From Prochlorococcus sp. AG-347-K16 (GTDB lineage: Bacteria > Cyanobacteriota > Cyanobacteriia > PCC-6307 > Cyanobiaceae): a DNA stretch of 64,000 bases. The notes beneath the pieces are model-generated. The model had not been told where the DNA came from. It searched no databases and worked only from the letters and a program-made list of their open reading frames with translations. This document shows positions 29,386 through 39,053 of the stretch, piece after piece. Every line of letters begins with the position of its first letter. Position 1 is the stretch's first letter. The DNA is taken from positions 62,001-126,000 of the forward strand of contig QCCD01000003.1 in the NCBI GenBank assembly GCA_003281405.1. The letters are read 5' to 3'. The translations under genes were made by a program, and so were the position numbers.

Positions 29386-30846
29386 ATGAAACTTAGAGTA
29401 GTAGCAATAATATTATTATTATCTTTATTACTTTTTTTTGGTTTTAAAAAAGTATCTCTTAATAAAAATAAGGGGCAAAGTACAAATATTGAGCAACTAA
29501 GTATCATAAAATATATACCTGAAAACAATAAATTATTATTTATTTCAAATTTAGATAGTTTTAATATTGTTAATAATAATGAAAAGGATAAAAATCTAAC
29601 AAATAAAGATAACTTTATTTTAATAAAAGACTCCATATTAGAGTACTTAGGAATAGATCTAGGTAACAATAAATTAGAAGATATCTATAATAATGAACTT
29701 ATAATCACAACATTTGAAAATAATAAAAAGCTTGAAGATGATATTTTGATTGTTTTTAAAATTAAGCCAGAAAAAACAATAGATGATTTATTAAATTTGC
29801 CTAATAAAATAGATCAGATTGATGAAATAATTTCAATTAATAGAGAAAACAAAATAAATTTCCTTAACTATATATACCGAACGGAAGATAATTATATAAT
29901 TGCTTCATCAGATAAAGAATTAATCAAAAATAGTATTAGCTCTAGTAAAAATTTTAAGAAAAAAAAATTTAAATATGAGGGAGAACTTGTTGGACTGAAC
30001 AATAAAAAAAATATATTATTCACAAATAAATTTTTGGAAAGTAAATTGTTTAATAAAGAAATTATTACTGAGAATAATGGGGATAATATTGCTACAACTT
30101 TTGACTTTAAAAATAAGCAACTAATTTTAAAATCATATTTACTAAATAATAAAAAAAATATTAATATTCCTACTTACGAAAAGTTAATGAATAAAGAGAA
30201 TAGTGATGAAGATAATCATGAAAATTTAATTTTCTGTGATATAAAAAATTTTGACAAATATCTTAATCCCTTAATAAATGATTTTCAACTCAGTTTTCTT
30301 GAAGAGTTTAATCAAAATAATAATCAAAACATTTTAATTCTCAATTCAAATAAAGATTGGCTTATTACGTTTGAAAAAAATAATGAAGATCAATTTGATT
30401 TAAGTGATTTGAATAAGCTAAAAGATTTCAACAAATATACTTTGAAACAAAATGAAGATATTTATTCGATATATTCCAAAGATATTCTTGAAGAAAAAGA
30501 CGATGTTATAAAACAATTATCTTTTGAAAATATCTATTCGATAGAATCAGGAGGTTTACAAATCATAAGTAATCATTTAATTGATGGTAAAGAATTTGAG
30601 AAAATATCAAAAAAATTTTTTAACCTAAAAAGTAATAAAGATAAATCTGCTTTTCTTTATTCAAAAGTTGATATCAAAGATGATAATTCTAATAAAATTG
30701 AATATTTCTCTAATTTGCAGGACCTTAATTTTCTTATTAGAAATATTTTAAAAATATCGAATGAGGAATCGCTAGAAATCATAAGTCAGTCTATTCCTGA
30801 AAAAAATCCAATTATTTACAGAGAAACAATATTAAACATTCTTTAA
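29386..30846 (+). CDS. Membrane-anchored unknown protein, DUF3352-like
   Basis: A protein of about 486 residues with a single N-terminal transmembrane or signal-anchor helix (about 3-22), then a very Asn- and Lys-rich body probably facing the periplasm. IIKYIPENNKLLFISNLDSF resembles the opening of cyanobacterial DUF3352 proteins, but the match is weak. The composition is strongly biased even for this genome, suggesting fast drift under AT pressure. I used ATG at 29386; TTG at 29380 would add two residues. No catalytic motif was seen. Confidence 0.6.
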   Translation: MKLRVVAIILLLSLLLFFGFKKVSLNKNKGQSTNIEQLSIIKYIPENNKLLFISNLDSFNIVNNNEKDKNLTNKDNFILIKDSILEYLGIDLGNNKLEDIYNNELIITTFENNKKLEDDILIVFKIKPEKTIDDLLNLPNKIDQIDEIISINRENKINFLNYIYRTEDNYIIASSDKELIKNSISSSKNFKKKKFKYEGELVGLNNKKNILFTNKFLESKLFNKEIITENNGDNIATTFDFKNKQLILKSYLLNNKKNINIPTYEKLMNKENSDEDNHENLIFCDIKNFDKYLNPLINDFQLSFLEEFNQNNNQNILILNSNKDWLITFEKNNEDQFDLSDLNKLKDFNKYTLKQNEDIYSIYSKDILEEKDDVIKQLSFENIYSIESGGLQIISNHLIDGKEFEKISKKFFNLKSNKDKSAFLYSKVDIKDDNSNKIEYFSNLQDLNFLIRNILKISNEESLEIISQSIPEKNPIIYRETILNIL

Positions 30847-30972
30847 ATTAAATTTATTCAAACAAGATTCAAAAACAATGATTTTAATTTAATGCGAAGT
30901 TAATATCTTGTGGTTAATTAAAAATAATTTGACTATCTTTAATCTATAAGTATTTGATATTGAATTAAGCAG

Positions 30973-32118
30973 TTGGACAGTAACAAACTAATTTTAAAAC
31001 CAGGATTAGAGGGTGTCCCAGTTACTAATTCATCTATATGTGATATTGACGGTAACAAAGGTAAATTATTGTACAGAGGCTATTCCATTGAGGAACTATC
31101 CAAAAAAAGCAGTTTTTTAGAAACTGCTTACCTATTGATTTGGGGTGAATTGCCCTCAGCTATTCAACTAAGAGATTTCGAACAAGAAGTTCAGATGCAT
31201 CGAAGGTTAAGTTTTAGAGTCAGAGATATGATGAAATGTTTCCCTGCAACTGGTCATCCTATGGATGCTCTTCAATCTAGTGCGGCTTCTTTGGGGCTCT
31301 TCTATTCGCGTAGAGCGATAGATGATCCTAATTACATCTACAACGCAGTCATAAGACTAATTGCAAAAATACCCACAATGATTGCAGCCTTTCAACTTAT
31401 TAGAAAAGGACAAGACCCAATTCAACCTAGAGATGATCTAACTTACTCATCAAATTTTCTTTACATGTTGACTGAAAAAGAACAAGATCCTATAGCCGCA
31501 AAAGTTTTTGATAGGTGCTTAATTCTACATGCCGAACATAGTTTAAACGCAAGTACATTTAGCGCTAGAGTGACTGCAAGTACTCTTACAGATCCATATG
31601 CTGTCATCGCCTCTGCAGTAGGAACCCTAGCTGGGCCATTACATGGAGGAGCAAACGAGGATGTGATTGCGATGTTAGAAGAGATTAAAACCCCAGAAAA
31701 TGCTGGGTCTTTTTTAGATAATGCAATAAAAAATAAAAGTAAGATAATGGGCTTCGGCCACAGAGAATATAAAGTCAAAGATCCCAGAGCAATAATTCTT
31801 CAAAAACTTGCAGAAGAACTTTTTATTAGATTTGGAGCAGATGAAATGTATGAAGTTGCTAAATCACTTGAAGCAGAGGCAATACCAAGACTTGGACCTA
31901 AGGGTATATTCCCTAACGTGGATTTTTATTCTGGACTTGTTTATAGAAAACTTGGTATTCCTCGTGATTTATTTACTCCAATTTTTGCCATATCTAGAGT
32001 GGCTGGTTGGTTAGCTCATTGGAGAGAGCAACTTGGAGCAAATAGAATTTTCAGACCATCGCAAATCTATACAGGTTCAGCACCAAGAGATTGGATCAGC
32101 TTAGAAAGTAGAGAATAA
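30973..32118 (+). CDS. gltA: Citrate synthase
   Basis: A 381-residue short-form citrate synthase, the entry to the incomplete cyanobacterial TCA route leading to 2-oxoglutarate. Signatures include LEGVPVTNSSICDIDG, LYRGYSIEEL, the catalytic His in GPLHGGANE and MGFGHREYKVKDPRA, and the Asp-bearing NVDFYSGLVY. The start is TTG at 30973. It is followed after 75 bp by ndhA on the same strand. Confidence 0.95.
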   Translation: MDSNKLILKPGLEGVPVTNSSICDIDGNKGKLLYRGYSIEELSKKSSFLETAYLLIWGELPSAIQLRDFEQEVQMHRRLSFRVRDMMKCFPATGHPMDALQSSAASLGLFYSRRAIDDPNYIYNAVIRLIAKIPTMIAAFQLIRKGQDPIQPRDDLTYSSNFLYMLTEKEQDPIAAKVFDRCLILHAEHSLNASTFSARVTASTLTDPYAVIASAVGTLAGPLHGGANEDVIAMLEEIKTPENAGSFLDNAIKNKSKIMGFGHREYKVKDPRAIILQKLAEELFIRFGADEMYEVAKSLEAEAIPRLGPKGIFPNVDFYSGLVYRKLGIPRDLFTPIFAISRVAGWLAHWREQLGANRIFRPSQIYTGSAPRDWISLESRE

Positions 32119-32193
32119 TATTTGCAGCTTTTCATAAAAAACACACATATTGTTTGTGAAGAGTTAATCTATTAAGTAAATAACATAAAAATT

Positions 32194-33312
32194 TTGGAAT
32201 ACGGATTAGATCTCGAATATAGTTTTAATGAATTCTTAAAAGGTTTTGGCCTTTCCAGCGAAATCGCCCATATAATATGGCTCCCTCTTCCTATGCTTTT
32301 GGTTTTGGTAGCGGCAGTTGTTGGCGTTTTAGTAACAGTTTGGCTTGAAAGAAAAATATCTGCTGCTGCTCAACAAAGAATAGGCCCTGAATATGCTGGA
32401 GCGCTTGGTGTCCTCCAACCAATTGCTGATGGTCTTAAGTTACTTGTTAAAGAGGATATTATTCCTGCTAAAGCAGATGGAATACTCTTCACTGCAGGTC
32501 CAATATTAGTTCTTGTCCCAGTGATTCTCTCCTGGCTAATCGTTCCTTTTGGACAAAACCTTTTAATAAGTAACGTTGGTATTGGAATTTTTCTTTGGAT
32601 CGCTTTAAGCAGTATCCAGCCTATTGGACTTCTTATGAGCGGATATGCATCAAATAATAAGTATTCTTTATTAGGAGGTTTAAGGGCAGCAGCTCAATCA
32701 ATAAGTTATGAAATACCTTTAGCTTTATCCGTACTGGCTATCGTACTAATGACTAATTCTCTAAGTACAATTGACATTGTCAACCAACAAAGTGGTGCTG
32801 GAATCTTAAGTTGGAATATATGGAGACAACCAGTTGGTTTTATAGTCTTTTGGATTTGTGCTCTTGCAGAATGTGAGAGGCTTCCATTTGACTTACCTGA
32901 AGCTGAAGAAGAGTTAGTTGCAGGATATCAAACTGAATATGCAGGTATGAAATTCGCATTGTTCTACCTTGGTAGTTACATTAATCTAATCCTTTCAGCT
33001 TTATTAGTATCAATACTTTATTTGGGAGGATGGGGTTTTCCTATTCCAGTTGAATTAATAGCTAAGTTTCTTAATTTACCTATTAATGCACCCTTTATTC
33101 AGGTTTTCACTGCATCAATCGGAATTGTAATGACTGTACTGAAAGCATATCTTTTAGTTTTTATTGCAATATTATTACGTTGGACAACTCCTAGAGTAAG
33201 AATAGATCAACTCTTAGATCTCGGATGGAAGTTTCTTCTGCCAATTTCTCTTGCTAATCTTTTGATAACAGCAGGATTAAAACTTGCTTTTCCACAATTC
33301 TTTGGTGGTTAA
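32194..33312 (+). CDS. ndhA: NAD(P)H-quinone oxidoreductase subunit 1 (NdhA)
   Basis: A 372-residue membrane subunit of NDH-1 that joins the peripheral arm and helps form the quinone cavity. About eight transmembrane helices are visible. The strongly conserved loops [27 protein letters not shown] and [24 protein letters not shown] are intact. The start is TTG. It leads the ndhA-ndhI-ndhG-ndhE run. A hairpin follows its stop in the 68-bp gap before ndhI. Confidence 0.96.
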   Translation: MEYGLDLEYSFNEFLKGFGLSSEIAHIIWLPLPMLLVLVAAVVGVLVTVWLERKISAAAQQRIGPEYAGALGVLQPIADGLKLLVKEDIIPAKADGILFTAGPILVLVPVILSWLIVPFGQNLLISNVGIGIFLWIALSSIQPIGLLMSGYASNNKYSLLGGLRAAAQSISYEIPLALSVLAIVLMTNSLSTIDIVNQQSGAGILSWNIWRQPVGFIVFWICALAECERLPFDLPEAEEELVAGYQTEYAGMKFALFYLGSYINLILSALLVSILYLGGWGFPIPVELIAKFLNLPINAPFIQVFTASIGIVMTVLKAYLLVFIAILLRWTTPRVRIDQLLDLGWKFLLPISLANLLITAGLKLAFPQFFGG

Positions 33313-33334
33313 ATTTAAGTAAAAATACTTAAAT
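33313..33334 (+). other. Hairpin in the ndhA-ndhI gap
   Basis: ATTTAAGTA and TACTTAAAT are perfect 9-base arms with an AAAA loop, starting directly after the ndhA stop. There is no U-run after it, so full termination is unlikely. An intercistronic stem of this sort could set RNA stability or relative subunit expression. Confidence 0.45.
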
Positions 33335-33380
33335 CCAAAATTATTCCACTAAAATAAAATAACTAAGTAAATTTTTCGAA

Positions 33381-34007
33381 ATGAACAATTTCCTTCAACA
33401 AATAAATAGCTATATCAAAGAAGCATTTAATGCTGGCAAATATTTATACAATGGTATATCTGTAACTTTTGATCATCTTCGAAGAAGACCTGTTACTGTT
33501 CAATATCCATATGAAAAATTAATACCTTCTGAAAGATATAGAGGAAGGATACATTATGAATTTGATAAATGTATTGCTTGTGAAGTTTGTGTGAGAGTAT
33601 GTCCCATAAATCTCCCAGTAGTAGATTGGGTAATGAATAAAGAAACTAAAAAAAAGGAACTTAGAAATTATTCAATAGATTTTGGAGTTTGTATTTTTTG
33701 CGGAAATTGTGTTGAATATTGCCCAACTAATTGTCTATCAATGACTGAAGAATATGAATTAGCTACTTTTGACAGACACAATTTAAATTTCGATAATGTC
33801 GCACTTGGCAGACTACCCACAAATGTTACAACAGATCCTTCAGTTAAACCTCTAAGAGAACTTGCCTATCTTCCTAAAGGTGTCATGGACCCTCATGAAA
33901 TCCCAGCTTCAGATGCAAGAGTTGGTAAATTACCTGAAGAAGTTTATGATTGGATGAGGCCTGAATCCAATGAAAATAAAGATAAAGTTTCTAATCCAAC
34001 TAATTAA
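33381..34007 (+). CDS. ndhI: NAD(P)H-quinone oxidoreductase subunit I (NdhI)
   Basis: A 208-residue iron-sulfur subunit of NDH-1. Two 4Fe-4S motifs are seen: [12 protein letters not shown] and [12 protein letters not shown]. The N-terminus (about 1-45) has the membrane-associated region with [31 protein letters not shown]. It transfers electrons toward the quinone. It lies between ndhA and ndhG, with a 12-bp gap to the latter. Confidence 0.96.
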   Translation: MNNFLQQINSYIKEAFNAGKYLYNGISVTFDHLRRRPVTVQYPYEKLIPSERYRGRIHYEFDKCIACEVCVRVCPINLPVVDWVMNKETKKKELRNYSIDFGVCIFCGNCVEYCPTNCLSMTEEYELATFDRHNLNFDNVALGRLPTNVTTDPSVKPLRELAYLPKGVMDPHEIPASDARVGKLPEEVYDWMRPESNENKDKVSNPTN

Positions 34008-34019
34008 TTTCCTTAATTT

Positions 34020-34619
34020 ATGTCCATTGCCATAACAACACAATTTATTTGTTTTACAGTTTTATCTTTAGTTGTCATTATTGGAGCACTTGGTGTTGTG
34101 TTGCTCGAAAGTATTGTTTATTCAGCCTTTCTGCTTGGTGGAGTTTTCATGAGTGTTGCAGGATTATATCTTCTATTAAATGCAAGTTTTGTTGCTGCAG
34201 CTCAAGTTTTAGTTTATGTGGGTGCAGTAAATGTATTAATAATTTTTGCGATAATGTTAGTCAATAAAAAAGAAGATTTAAAACCTATCAATGACATTAA
34301 ATCGAGAAGAGTTATTTCAACATCGATATGTTTAACCCTCCTAAGCCTCTTAATAAGAGTTGACTTGACCAATGTATGGAGCCTATCAAGTCCTCAAAAC
34401 TCTATTGGAGAAGAATCAACTATTAGGATTGGTGAACATCTTTTTAGTGATTATTTACTCCCATTTGAAGTAGCTTCAGTTTTACTTTTAATGGCAATGA
34501 TTGGGGCTATTGTTTTAGCTAGAAGAGATGTAATGAGCAAAGATATTTCGACAGGATTACCTGTTGATCAAGAGTTAATTGAAAAATCATCAGAACCATT
34601 ACTTACAAATAAAAATTAA
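34020..34619 (+). CDS. ndhG: NAD(P)H-quinone oxidoreductase subunit 6 (NdhG)
   Basis: A 199-residue membrane subunit with five transmembrane helices. Signatures are GVVLLESIVYSAFLLGGVF, AAQVLVYVGAVNVLIIFAIMLVNK and the last helix VASVLLLMAMIGAIVLARR. It is part of the proton-pumping arm of NDH-1. The soluble tail after residue 170 is short. Order and spacing (12 bp after ndhI, 18 bp before ndhE) show an operon. Confidence 0.95.
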   Translation: MSIAITTQFICFTVLSLVVIIGALGVVLLESIVYSAFLLGGVFMSVAGLYLLLNASFVAAAQVLVYVGAVNVLIIFAIMLVNKKEDLKPINDIKSRRVISTSICLTLLSLLIRVDLTNVWSLSSPQNSIGEESTIRIGEHLFSDYLLPFEVASVLLLMAMIGAIVLARRDVMSKDISTGLPVDQELIEKSSEPLLTNKN

Positions 34620-34637
34620 CCTTTTGAATTTCTTATT

Positions 34638-34958
34638 ATGAATTTAGAATCAATTCCTCTTCAAGCTTTTTTAATAGTTTCTTCAGTATTATTTTGCATT
34701 GGTATTTGGGGATTATTAAATAGCAGAAATGCAGTCAGAGTTCTTATGAGCATTGAATTAATGCTTAATGCGGTAAATATAAACTTGATGGCGTTTTCTT
34801 CCTATATTGATAATAATTTAATTCAAGGACAAGTTTTTACAATTTTTGTGATTACTGTTGCTGCCGCAGAAGCAGCCGTTGGATTAGCTATATTGTTATC
34901 TCTTTATAGGAATAGGGTGACTGTAGATATGGAAAGTTTTAATTTATTAAAATGGTAA
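34638..34958 (+). CDS. ndhE: NAD(P)H-quinone oxidoreductase subunit 4L (NdhE)
   Basis: A 106-residue NuoK-type subunit with three transmembrane helices. The conserved Glu-bearing helix reads [19 protein letters not shown] and the next helix holds [15 protein letters not shown]; both glutamates belong to the proton path known from complex I. It ends the ndhA-I-G-E run and is followed 9 bp later by the NAD kinase gene. Confidence 0.96.
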   Translation: MNLESIPLQAFLIVSSVLFCIGIWGLLNSRNAVRVLMSIELMLNAVNINLMAFSSYIDNNLIQGQVFTIFVITVAAAEAAVGLAILLSLYRNRVTVDMESFNLLKW

Positions 34959-34967
34959 AAGCATTAA

Positions 34968-35879
34968 ATGAAACTTTCATTAGTGCTCATTGTATATCGT
35001 TCAGATAGTTCTATAGCTCAAGAAGCTTCAAAATTCTGTGAAGAAGTTCTTAAAGCAAAAAATATTAAATCAAACAGGATTGAAAGTGATTTTCATAAAG
35101 ATGAAATTGAAAAATATTTTTCTAATTCAGAATCACAACCAAATATTGGCATAGTTCTTGGTGGAGATGGAACCTTCCTGAAATGTGCAAATGCATTAGC
35201 TGATTATGATATTCCTTTGTTGAGTATTAATATTGGAGGTAATTTGGGGTTTCTTACTCAAGAGAAAGAATTTTTATTTGACAAATCTTTTATTGAAATC
35301 CTTGAAAACGAAGAATATTTAATTGACTTTCGTAATAGATTAAATTGCAATGTTTGTATTGAGGGGAAAAGTTCTGAGAAAAAAATCATAAAAAGCTATA
35401 ACGCCTTAAATGATTTTTATTTTAAATCCGTTGAAGAAGATATTTCTCCGACCAACCAAATACAAATTGAAATAAATAATGAGAAGGTAAATGAATATAA
35501 AGGTGATGGATTGATTGTAGCTACAACTACGGGTTCAACAGCCTACTCAATGGCTGCAGGAGGTCCTATAGTACATCCAAGTATAGATGGAATGATTATT
35601 AACCCTATATGCCCAATGAGTTTGGCTAGTAGACCAATCGTCATACCTAATACCAGTACCGTAATTATTAAGCCAGTAAAAAAAAGTAAAGGGGAAATTA
35701 AATTATGGACTGACGGTTCAAAATGTATGACTATTAAGGAAAATTATTATTGTGAGATCAAGAAAGGGAACTCACCCTGCAAAATAATAAAGTTTAAAAA
35801 AAGCACAAGTTACTATAATACCTTAATAAAAAAACTAGATTGGAAAGGCGATTTGTCTCCAAAAAATTTCAAAAATTAA
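34968..35879 (+). CDS. nadK: NAD kinase
   Basis: A 303-residue enzyme that phosphorylates NAD to NADP. The [10 protein letters not shown] motif contains the catalytic Asp, and [25 protein letters not shown] is the second nucleotide-binding signature. ATP versus polyphosphate use cannot be decided by these motifs. It follows ndhE by 9 bp and abuts the CYTH gene with no gap, so the three may share a transcript: NADP supply beside NDH-1. Confidence 0.94.
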   Translation: MKLSLVLIVYRSDSSIAQEASKFCEEVLKAKNIKSNRIESDFHKDEIEKYFSNSESQPNIGIVLGGDGTFLKCANALADYDIPLLSINIGGNLGFLTQEKEFLFDKSFIEILENEEYLIDFRNRLNCNVCIEGKSSEKKIIKSYNALNDFYFKSVEEDISPTNQIQIEINNEKVNEYKGDGLIVATTTGSTAYSMAAGGPIVHPSIDGMIINPICPMSLASRPIVIPNTSTVIIKPVKKSKGEIKLWTDGSKCMTIKENYYCEIKKGNSPCKIIKFKKSTSYYNTLIKKLDWKGDLSPKNFKN

Positions 35880-36353
35880 ATGGCCTTTGAGATAGAAAGA
35901 AGATTTCTTATAAAAAATGATAATTGGAAAGAATTCATAATTAAAAAAGTTTATATTGAACAAGGATATTTTTCCAAAAGTTTAGATGGTTGGATTATTA
36001 GGGTAAGGCTTATAGGCAAAAACTCTAAAATTACACTTAAAAAACATATCAAAGGTTTTACCAACTTTGAATTTGAATACTCCATTCCACGAAGCGATGC
36101 TGAAACAATAATGTCAAATCTTTCAAATACAATTAAAAAAGATAGATTCTTTCTAGAAATTGAAAAAAAATCTTGGATTGTAGATTGCTTTAGAGAAAAT
36201 AATTATCCACTTAAAATTGCAGAAATTGAACTTTCTAGTGAAAAGGAAGATTTATTTCTTCCATCTTTCATTTCAAAAGAAATTACTGGGCTCACACATT
36301 ACTCCAATTTTAGTCTCGCAAATAATCCTTTTTCAGATTGGAAAGAAGACTGA
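35880..36353 (+). CDS. CYTH-domain protein (putative tripolyphosphatase)
   Basis: A 157-residue CYTH-fold protein forming an eight-strand tunnel. The N-terminal ExExK signature reads EIERRFLI, with Arg replacing the usual Lys. Charged strand motifs IRVRL, ITLKKH and FEFEYSI follow. Bacterial relatives hydrolyse inorganic tripolyphosphate; others are adenylate cyclases or thiamine-triphosphatases. Direct abutment to nadK suggests a shared role in phosphate or nucleotide handling, but this is inference. Confidence 0.82.
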   Translation: MAFEIERRFLIKNDNWKEFIIKKVYIEQGYFSKSLDGWIIRVRLIGKNSKITLKKHIKGFTNFEFEYSIPRSDAETIMSNLSNTIKKDRFFLEIEKKSWIVDCFRENNYPLKIAEIELSSEKEDLFLPSFISKEITGLTHYSNFSLANNPFSDWKED

Positions 36354-36444
36354 TTAACAAATTTCAAAAGTAACTAGTCAAAAGAACCACTCATCCTTTA
36401 TATTTTCTTTATATTTAAGCAAAGATTTTTTTTATTATCTTAAG

Positions 36445-36633
36445 ATGTTTGGTCTTTACGACAAGGAAGGAATATTAAGATTTGTTGATTCAGACAAGGA
36501 TGCATGTATTGCATATGCTGAACTCTTCGACTTAGGTTCTACAAATTATTGTCTAATGGATTTGGCTAATGATACAAAAAAAGTAATGGATAATACTAAT
36601 CTTGATCAGAGTCTGGGAGTGTACAACAATTAA
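36445..36633 (+). CDS. Small unknown protein (62 aa)
   Basis: A 62-residue protein starting MFGLYDKEGILRFVDSDKDACIAYAELF. It is slightly acidic, has no membrane segment and carries two Cys residues. I do not recognise the family; it looks like a small conserved picocyanobacterial protein. Its last 38 bases overlap the end of the PedR-like gene on the other strand, so the two transcripts are antisense at their 3' ends. Confidence 0.55.
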   Translation: MFGLYDKEGILRFVDSDKDACIAYAELFDLGSTNYCLMDLANDTKKVMDNTNLDQSLGVYNN

Positions 36634-36874
36634 ATCCATCTCTACAAATCTTGCCGTTGTCCATTGCCCAATTCAAAAGTGCCACTCTGTTTTTAGAACC
36701 AGTTTTTGTAAACATATTACTTACATGATTATCAACAGTTCTTTTACTAATAGTTAGTTTTACCGCAATTTCTTGATTTGTAAGCCCATCAGCTACGAGA
36801 TCAATGATTTCCATCTCTCTTGCTGAGAGACCCATCATATCAATGTTGTTTACTTCTTCTTCAACCATTTGCAT
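36596..36874 (-). CDS. pedR: Small LuxR-type regulator, PedR-like
   Basis: A 92-residue protein made almost only of a LuxR/GerE helix-turn-helix (about 14-75: LSAREMEIIDLVADGLTNQEIAVKLTISKRTVDNHVSNMFTKTG). No receiver domain is present. The tail CRDGFNCCTLPDSD is Cys-rich, resembling PedR of Synechocystis, a redox-responsive photosynthesis regulator controlled through thioredoxin. The PedR assignment is by recognition of size and tail. Convergent overlap with a small unknown gene may add antisense control. Confidence 0.72.
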   Translation of the reverse strand: MQMVEEEVNNIDMMGLSAREMEIIDLVADGLTNQEIAVKLTISKRTVDNHVSNMFTKTGSKNRVALLNWAMDNGKICRDGFNCCTLPDSDQD

Positions 36875-36951
36875 TTAAACAGTTCCTTTTTTATATTAAT
36901 TAAGTTTAGCAATCTCAGTACACTTGTTAACCAACTAGGAAACAAAAGCAA

Positions 36952-37842
36952 TTGAAAACAAAACTTCAGCAGACTTTAGAAAAAAGATCTAAGGTAATAA
37001 CAGCAGAGTTAATGCCGCCAAGAGGTGGAAGCCCCATAAGATCTCTTAAGATAGCACAACTTTTGAAAGATAAGGTACATGCTGTTAACATTACCGATGG
37101 AAGCAGAGCTGTAATGAGAATGTGCAGCTTGGCAATGTCCAAACTATTACTGGAAAATGGAATAGAACCAGTAATGCAAATTTCTTGCAGAGATCGTAAT
37201 AAAATTGCTTTACAATCAGACATTCTGGGAGCAAATGCTTTAGGAATTAGAAACATCTTGTGCATTACCGGTGATTCAGTAAAAGCTGGGGATCAACATG
37301 ACGCCAAAGCCGTACATGAGTTTGAGTCAGTTAGATTGCTTAAACAAATTCAGGCTTTCAATCAAGGAATTGATCCTACTCTAGGAGAACTTTCCGATCA
37401 AAAAACATTTATTTTTGCAGGTGCTGCGGCTGATCCAAATTGCAGAAATAAAAGAAGTTTAGAAAATAGAATGAGAAAGAAAAAAGAAGCTGGAGCTGGA
37501 TTTATACAAACTCAAATGGTTATGGAAAAAGAAAATTTGATAGATTTTTGTGAGAAAATCAGCAATCCTCTTGAAATTCCTGTAATTGCAGGTGTTTTCT
37601 TATTAAAGTCTTACAAAAACGCTCTTTTTATAAACAAATACGTTCCAGGCGCAAACATCCCTGAAAATATCTTAAATCGTCTTAAAGATGCTAAAGACCC
37701 TTTACAAGAGGGCATTGAAATTGCAGCTGAACAAGCTCATGATTTTATTAATATCGCAGATGGTGTACATCTAATGGCCGTAAAAGCAGAGCATTTAATT
37801 CCTGAGATTATTAAAAAAGCTGATCTTAGTCTGGAATATTAA
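36952..37842 (+). CDS. metF: 5,10-methylenetetrahydrofolate reductase
   Basis: A 296-residue FAD-dependent barrel enzyme making 5-methyl-tetrahydrofolate for methionine synthesis. The active-site segment is TAELMPPRGG with its conserved Glu; NITDGSRAVMRM, QISCRDRNKIALQSDILGA and LCITGDSVKAGD follow. FIQTQMV and IPVIAGVFLL occur later. The start is TTG, preferred because the first ATG lies after the first strand. It overlaps the convergent nucleotidyltransferase gene by 17 bases. Confidence 0.93.
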   Translation: MKTKLQQTLEKRSKVITAELMPPRGGSPIRSLKIAQLLKDKVHAVNITDGSRAVMRMCSLAMSKLLLENGIEPVMQISCRDRNKIALQSDILGANALGIRNILCITGDSVKAGDQHDAKAVHEFESVRLLKQIQAFNQGIDPTLGELSDQKTFIFAGAAADPNCRNKRSLENRMRKKKEAGAGFIQTQMVMEKENLIDFCEKISNPLEIPVIAGVFLLKSYKNALFINKYVPGANIPENILNRLKDAKDPLQEGIEIAAEQAHDFINIADGVHLMAVKAEHLIPEIIKKADLSLEY

Positions 37843-39006
37843 TCAAATCAGTACCTAATAATTCTGCCATAGCTTTCTGCTGAGGCGATGGCTCGGTCAA
37901 ATCAGATCTTCTTGAATCTGCAATTAACCAATCTAAGGATGCATCTTGCAAATCAAAGTGATCTCCGTTTTTCCCAACACAATATTTACCAAACACTAAC
38001 TTATCCATAAGTCTTACGCCTTTACCAATTTTAGAATAATCAAAAATAATTGAGTTATCTATTGTCGCTCCCTCACAAATGCAACAACTTGGTCCAATCA
38101 TTGAGGGGCCAATAATAGTTGCTCCATCCTCGATCCTAGTCATGCCTCCTATATAAACAGGCCCAGTAATATTAATCTTTTCCCAGTTAGCTGCTACATT
38201 TAAACCGGTAAAAACTCCTGGTTTTATTTCCTTACCTGGAATTTGCACTTGTCTTACCTTACCTTGCAATACATTTCTAATAGCACTCCAATAATCAGGA
38301 ACTTTTCCAATATCTACCCATTCAAAGTCCATTGGTAACGCAAAAAATGGTAAATCCATTTCAACAAGTTTAGGAAAAAGATCAGCTCCAATATCGAATT
38401 TCTCTGATGAAGGTATGTAATTAAAAATTTCGGGTTCGAAAAGATAAATTCCTGTATTTATAGAGTCACTTAAAGCTTGATCAACTGTTGGTTTTTCCTG
38501 AAAAGCCTTTATTCTTCCATTTTCATCAGAAACTACTACACCATAACTTGATACTTGATCTTTAGTTACTTTCTTTGTTATCAAGCTGGCAATAGCTCCT
38601 TTCTGCTTATGTTTTTTTTAACAGCTTGAGTTAAATCTAAATCAACTAAAGCATCACCACATAAAACGACAAAAGTTTCGTCAAAAAAACTTTGAAAATC
38701 CTGAATTTTTTTTAATCCTCCTGCGGATCCCAAAGCATCACCTATTAATTCTCCATCTTCAATTCTTCCTTCAAAACTATAAGCAATTTCTACTCCAAAT
38801 CTTTGCCCATCCCTAAAATAATTTTCAATTTCTTCAGCAAGATGTGAAACATTTACCATTATTTCCTTAAAGTTATGTTCTCTTAAAAGTTCCAAGAGAA
38901 ATTCCATAACAGGTTTTTGCAAAATCGGAATCATTGGTTTCGGAATAACATGCGTAATAGGCTGAACACGTGTGCCTTTACCTGCCGCAAGTATCATTGC
39001 CTTCAT
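37826..39006 (-). pseudogene. Sugar-nucleotide transferase with hexapeptide-repeat domain, split by -1 frameshift
   Basis: A GDP-mannose pyrophosphorylase-like or glucose-1-phosphate nucleotidyltransferase gene. Part one (38581-39006) has AAGKGTRVQPITHVIPKPMIPILQKPV, CGDALVDLD, then stops with unrelated ISRKELLPA. Part two (37826-38584) continues ITKKVTKDQVSSYGVVV with VDIGKVPDYW and left-handed-helix repeats. The break is at a run of eight A (T at 38612-38619). One more A gives VKKKHKQKGAIASLITKKVTK and a continuous 393-residue protein of full length. Either a real disrupted allele, a sequencing error or slippage-tolerant gene. Product unknown; likely envelope or LPS sugar supply. Confidence 0.82.
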
Positions 39007-39053
39007 AAATACAAAACCATTTTTAAAAATTATACGTTATCACTATGTAGCTT

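Noticed and set aside
34049-34267. 72-codon open frame inside ndhG, other frame
   Set aside because: Fully within a well-supported gene; composition is that of a shifted reading of membrane helices.
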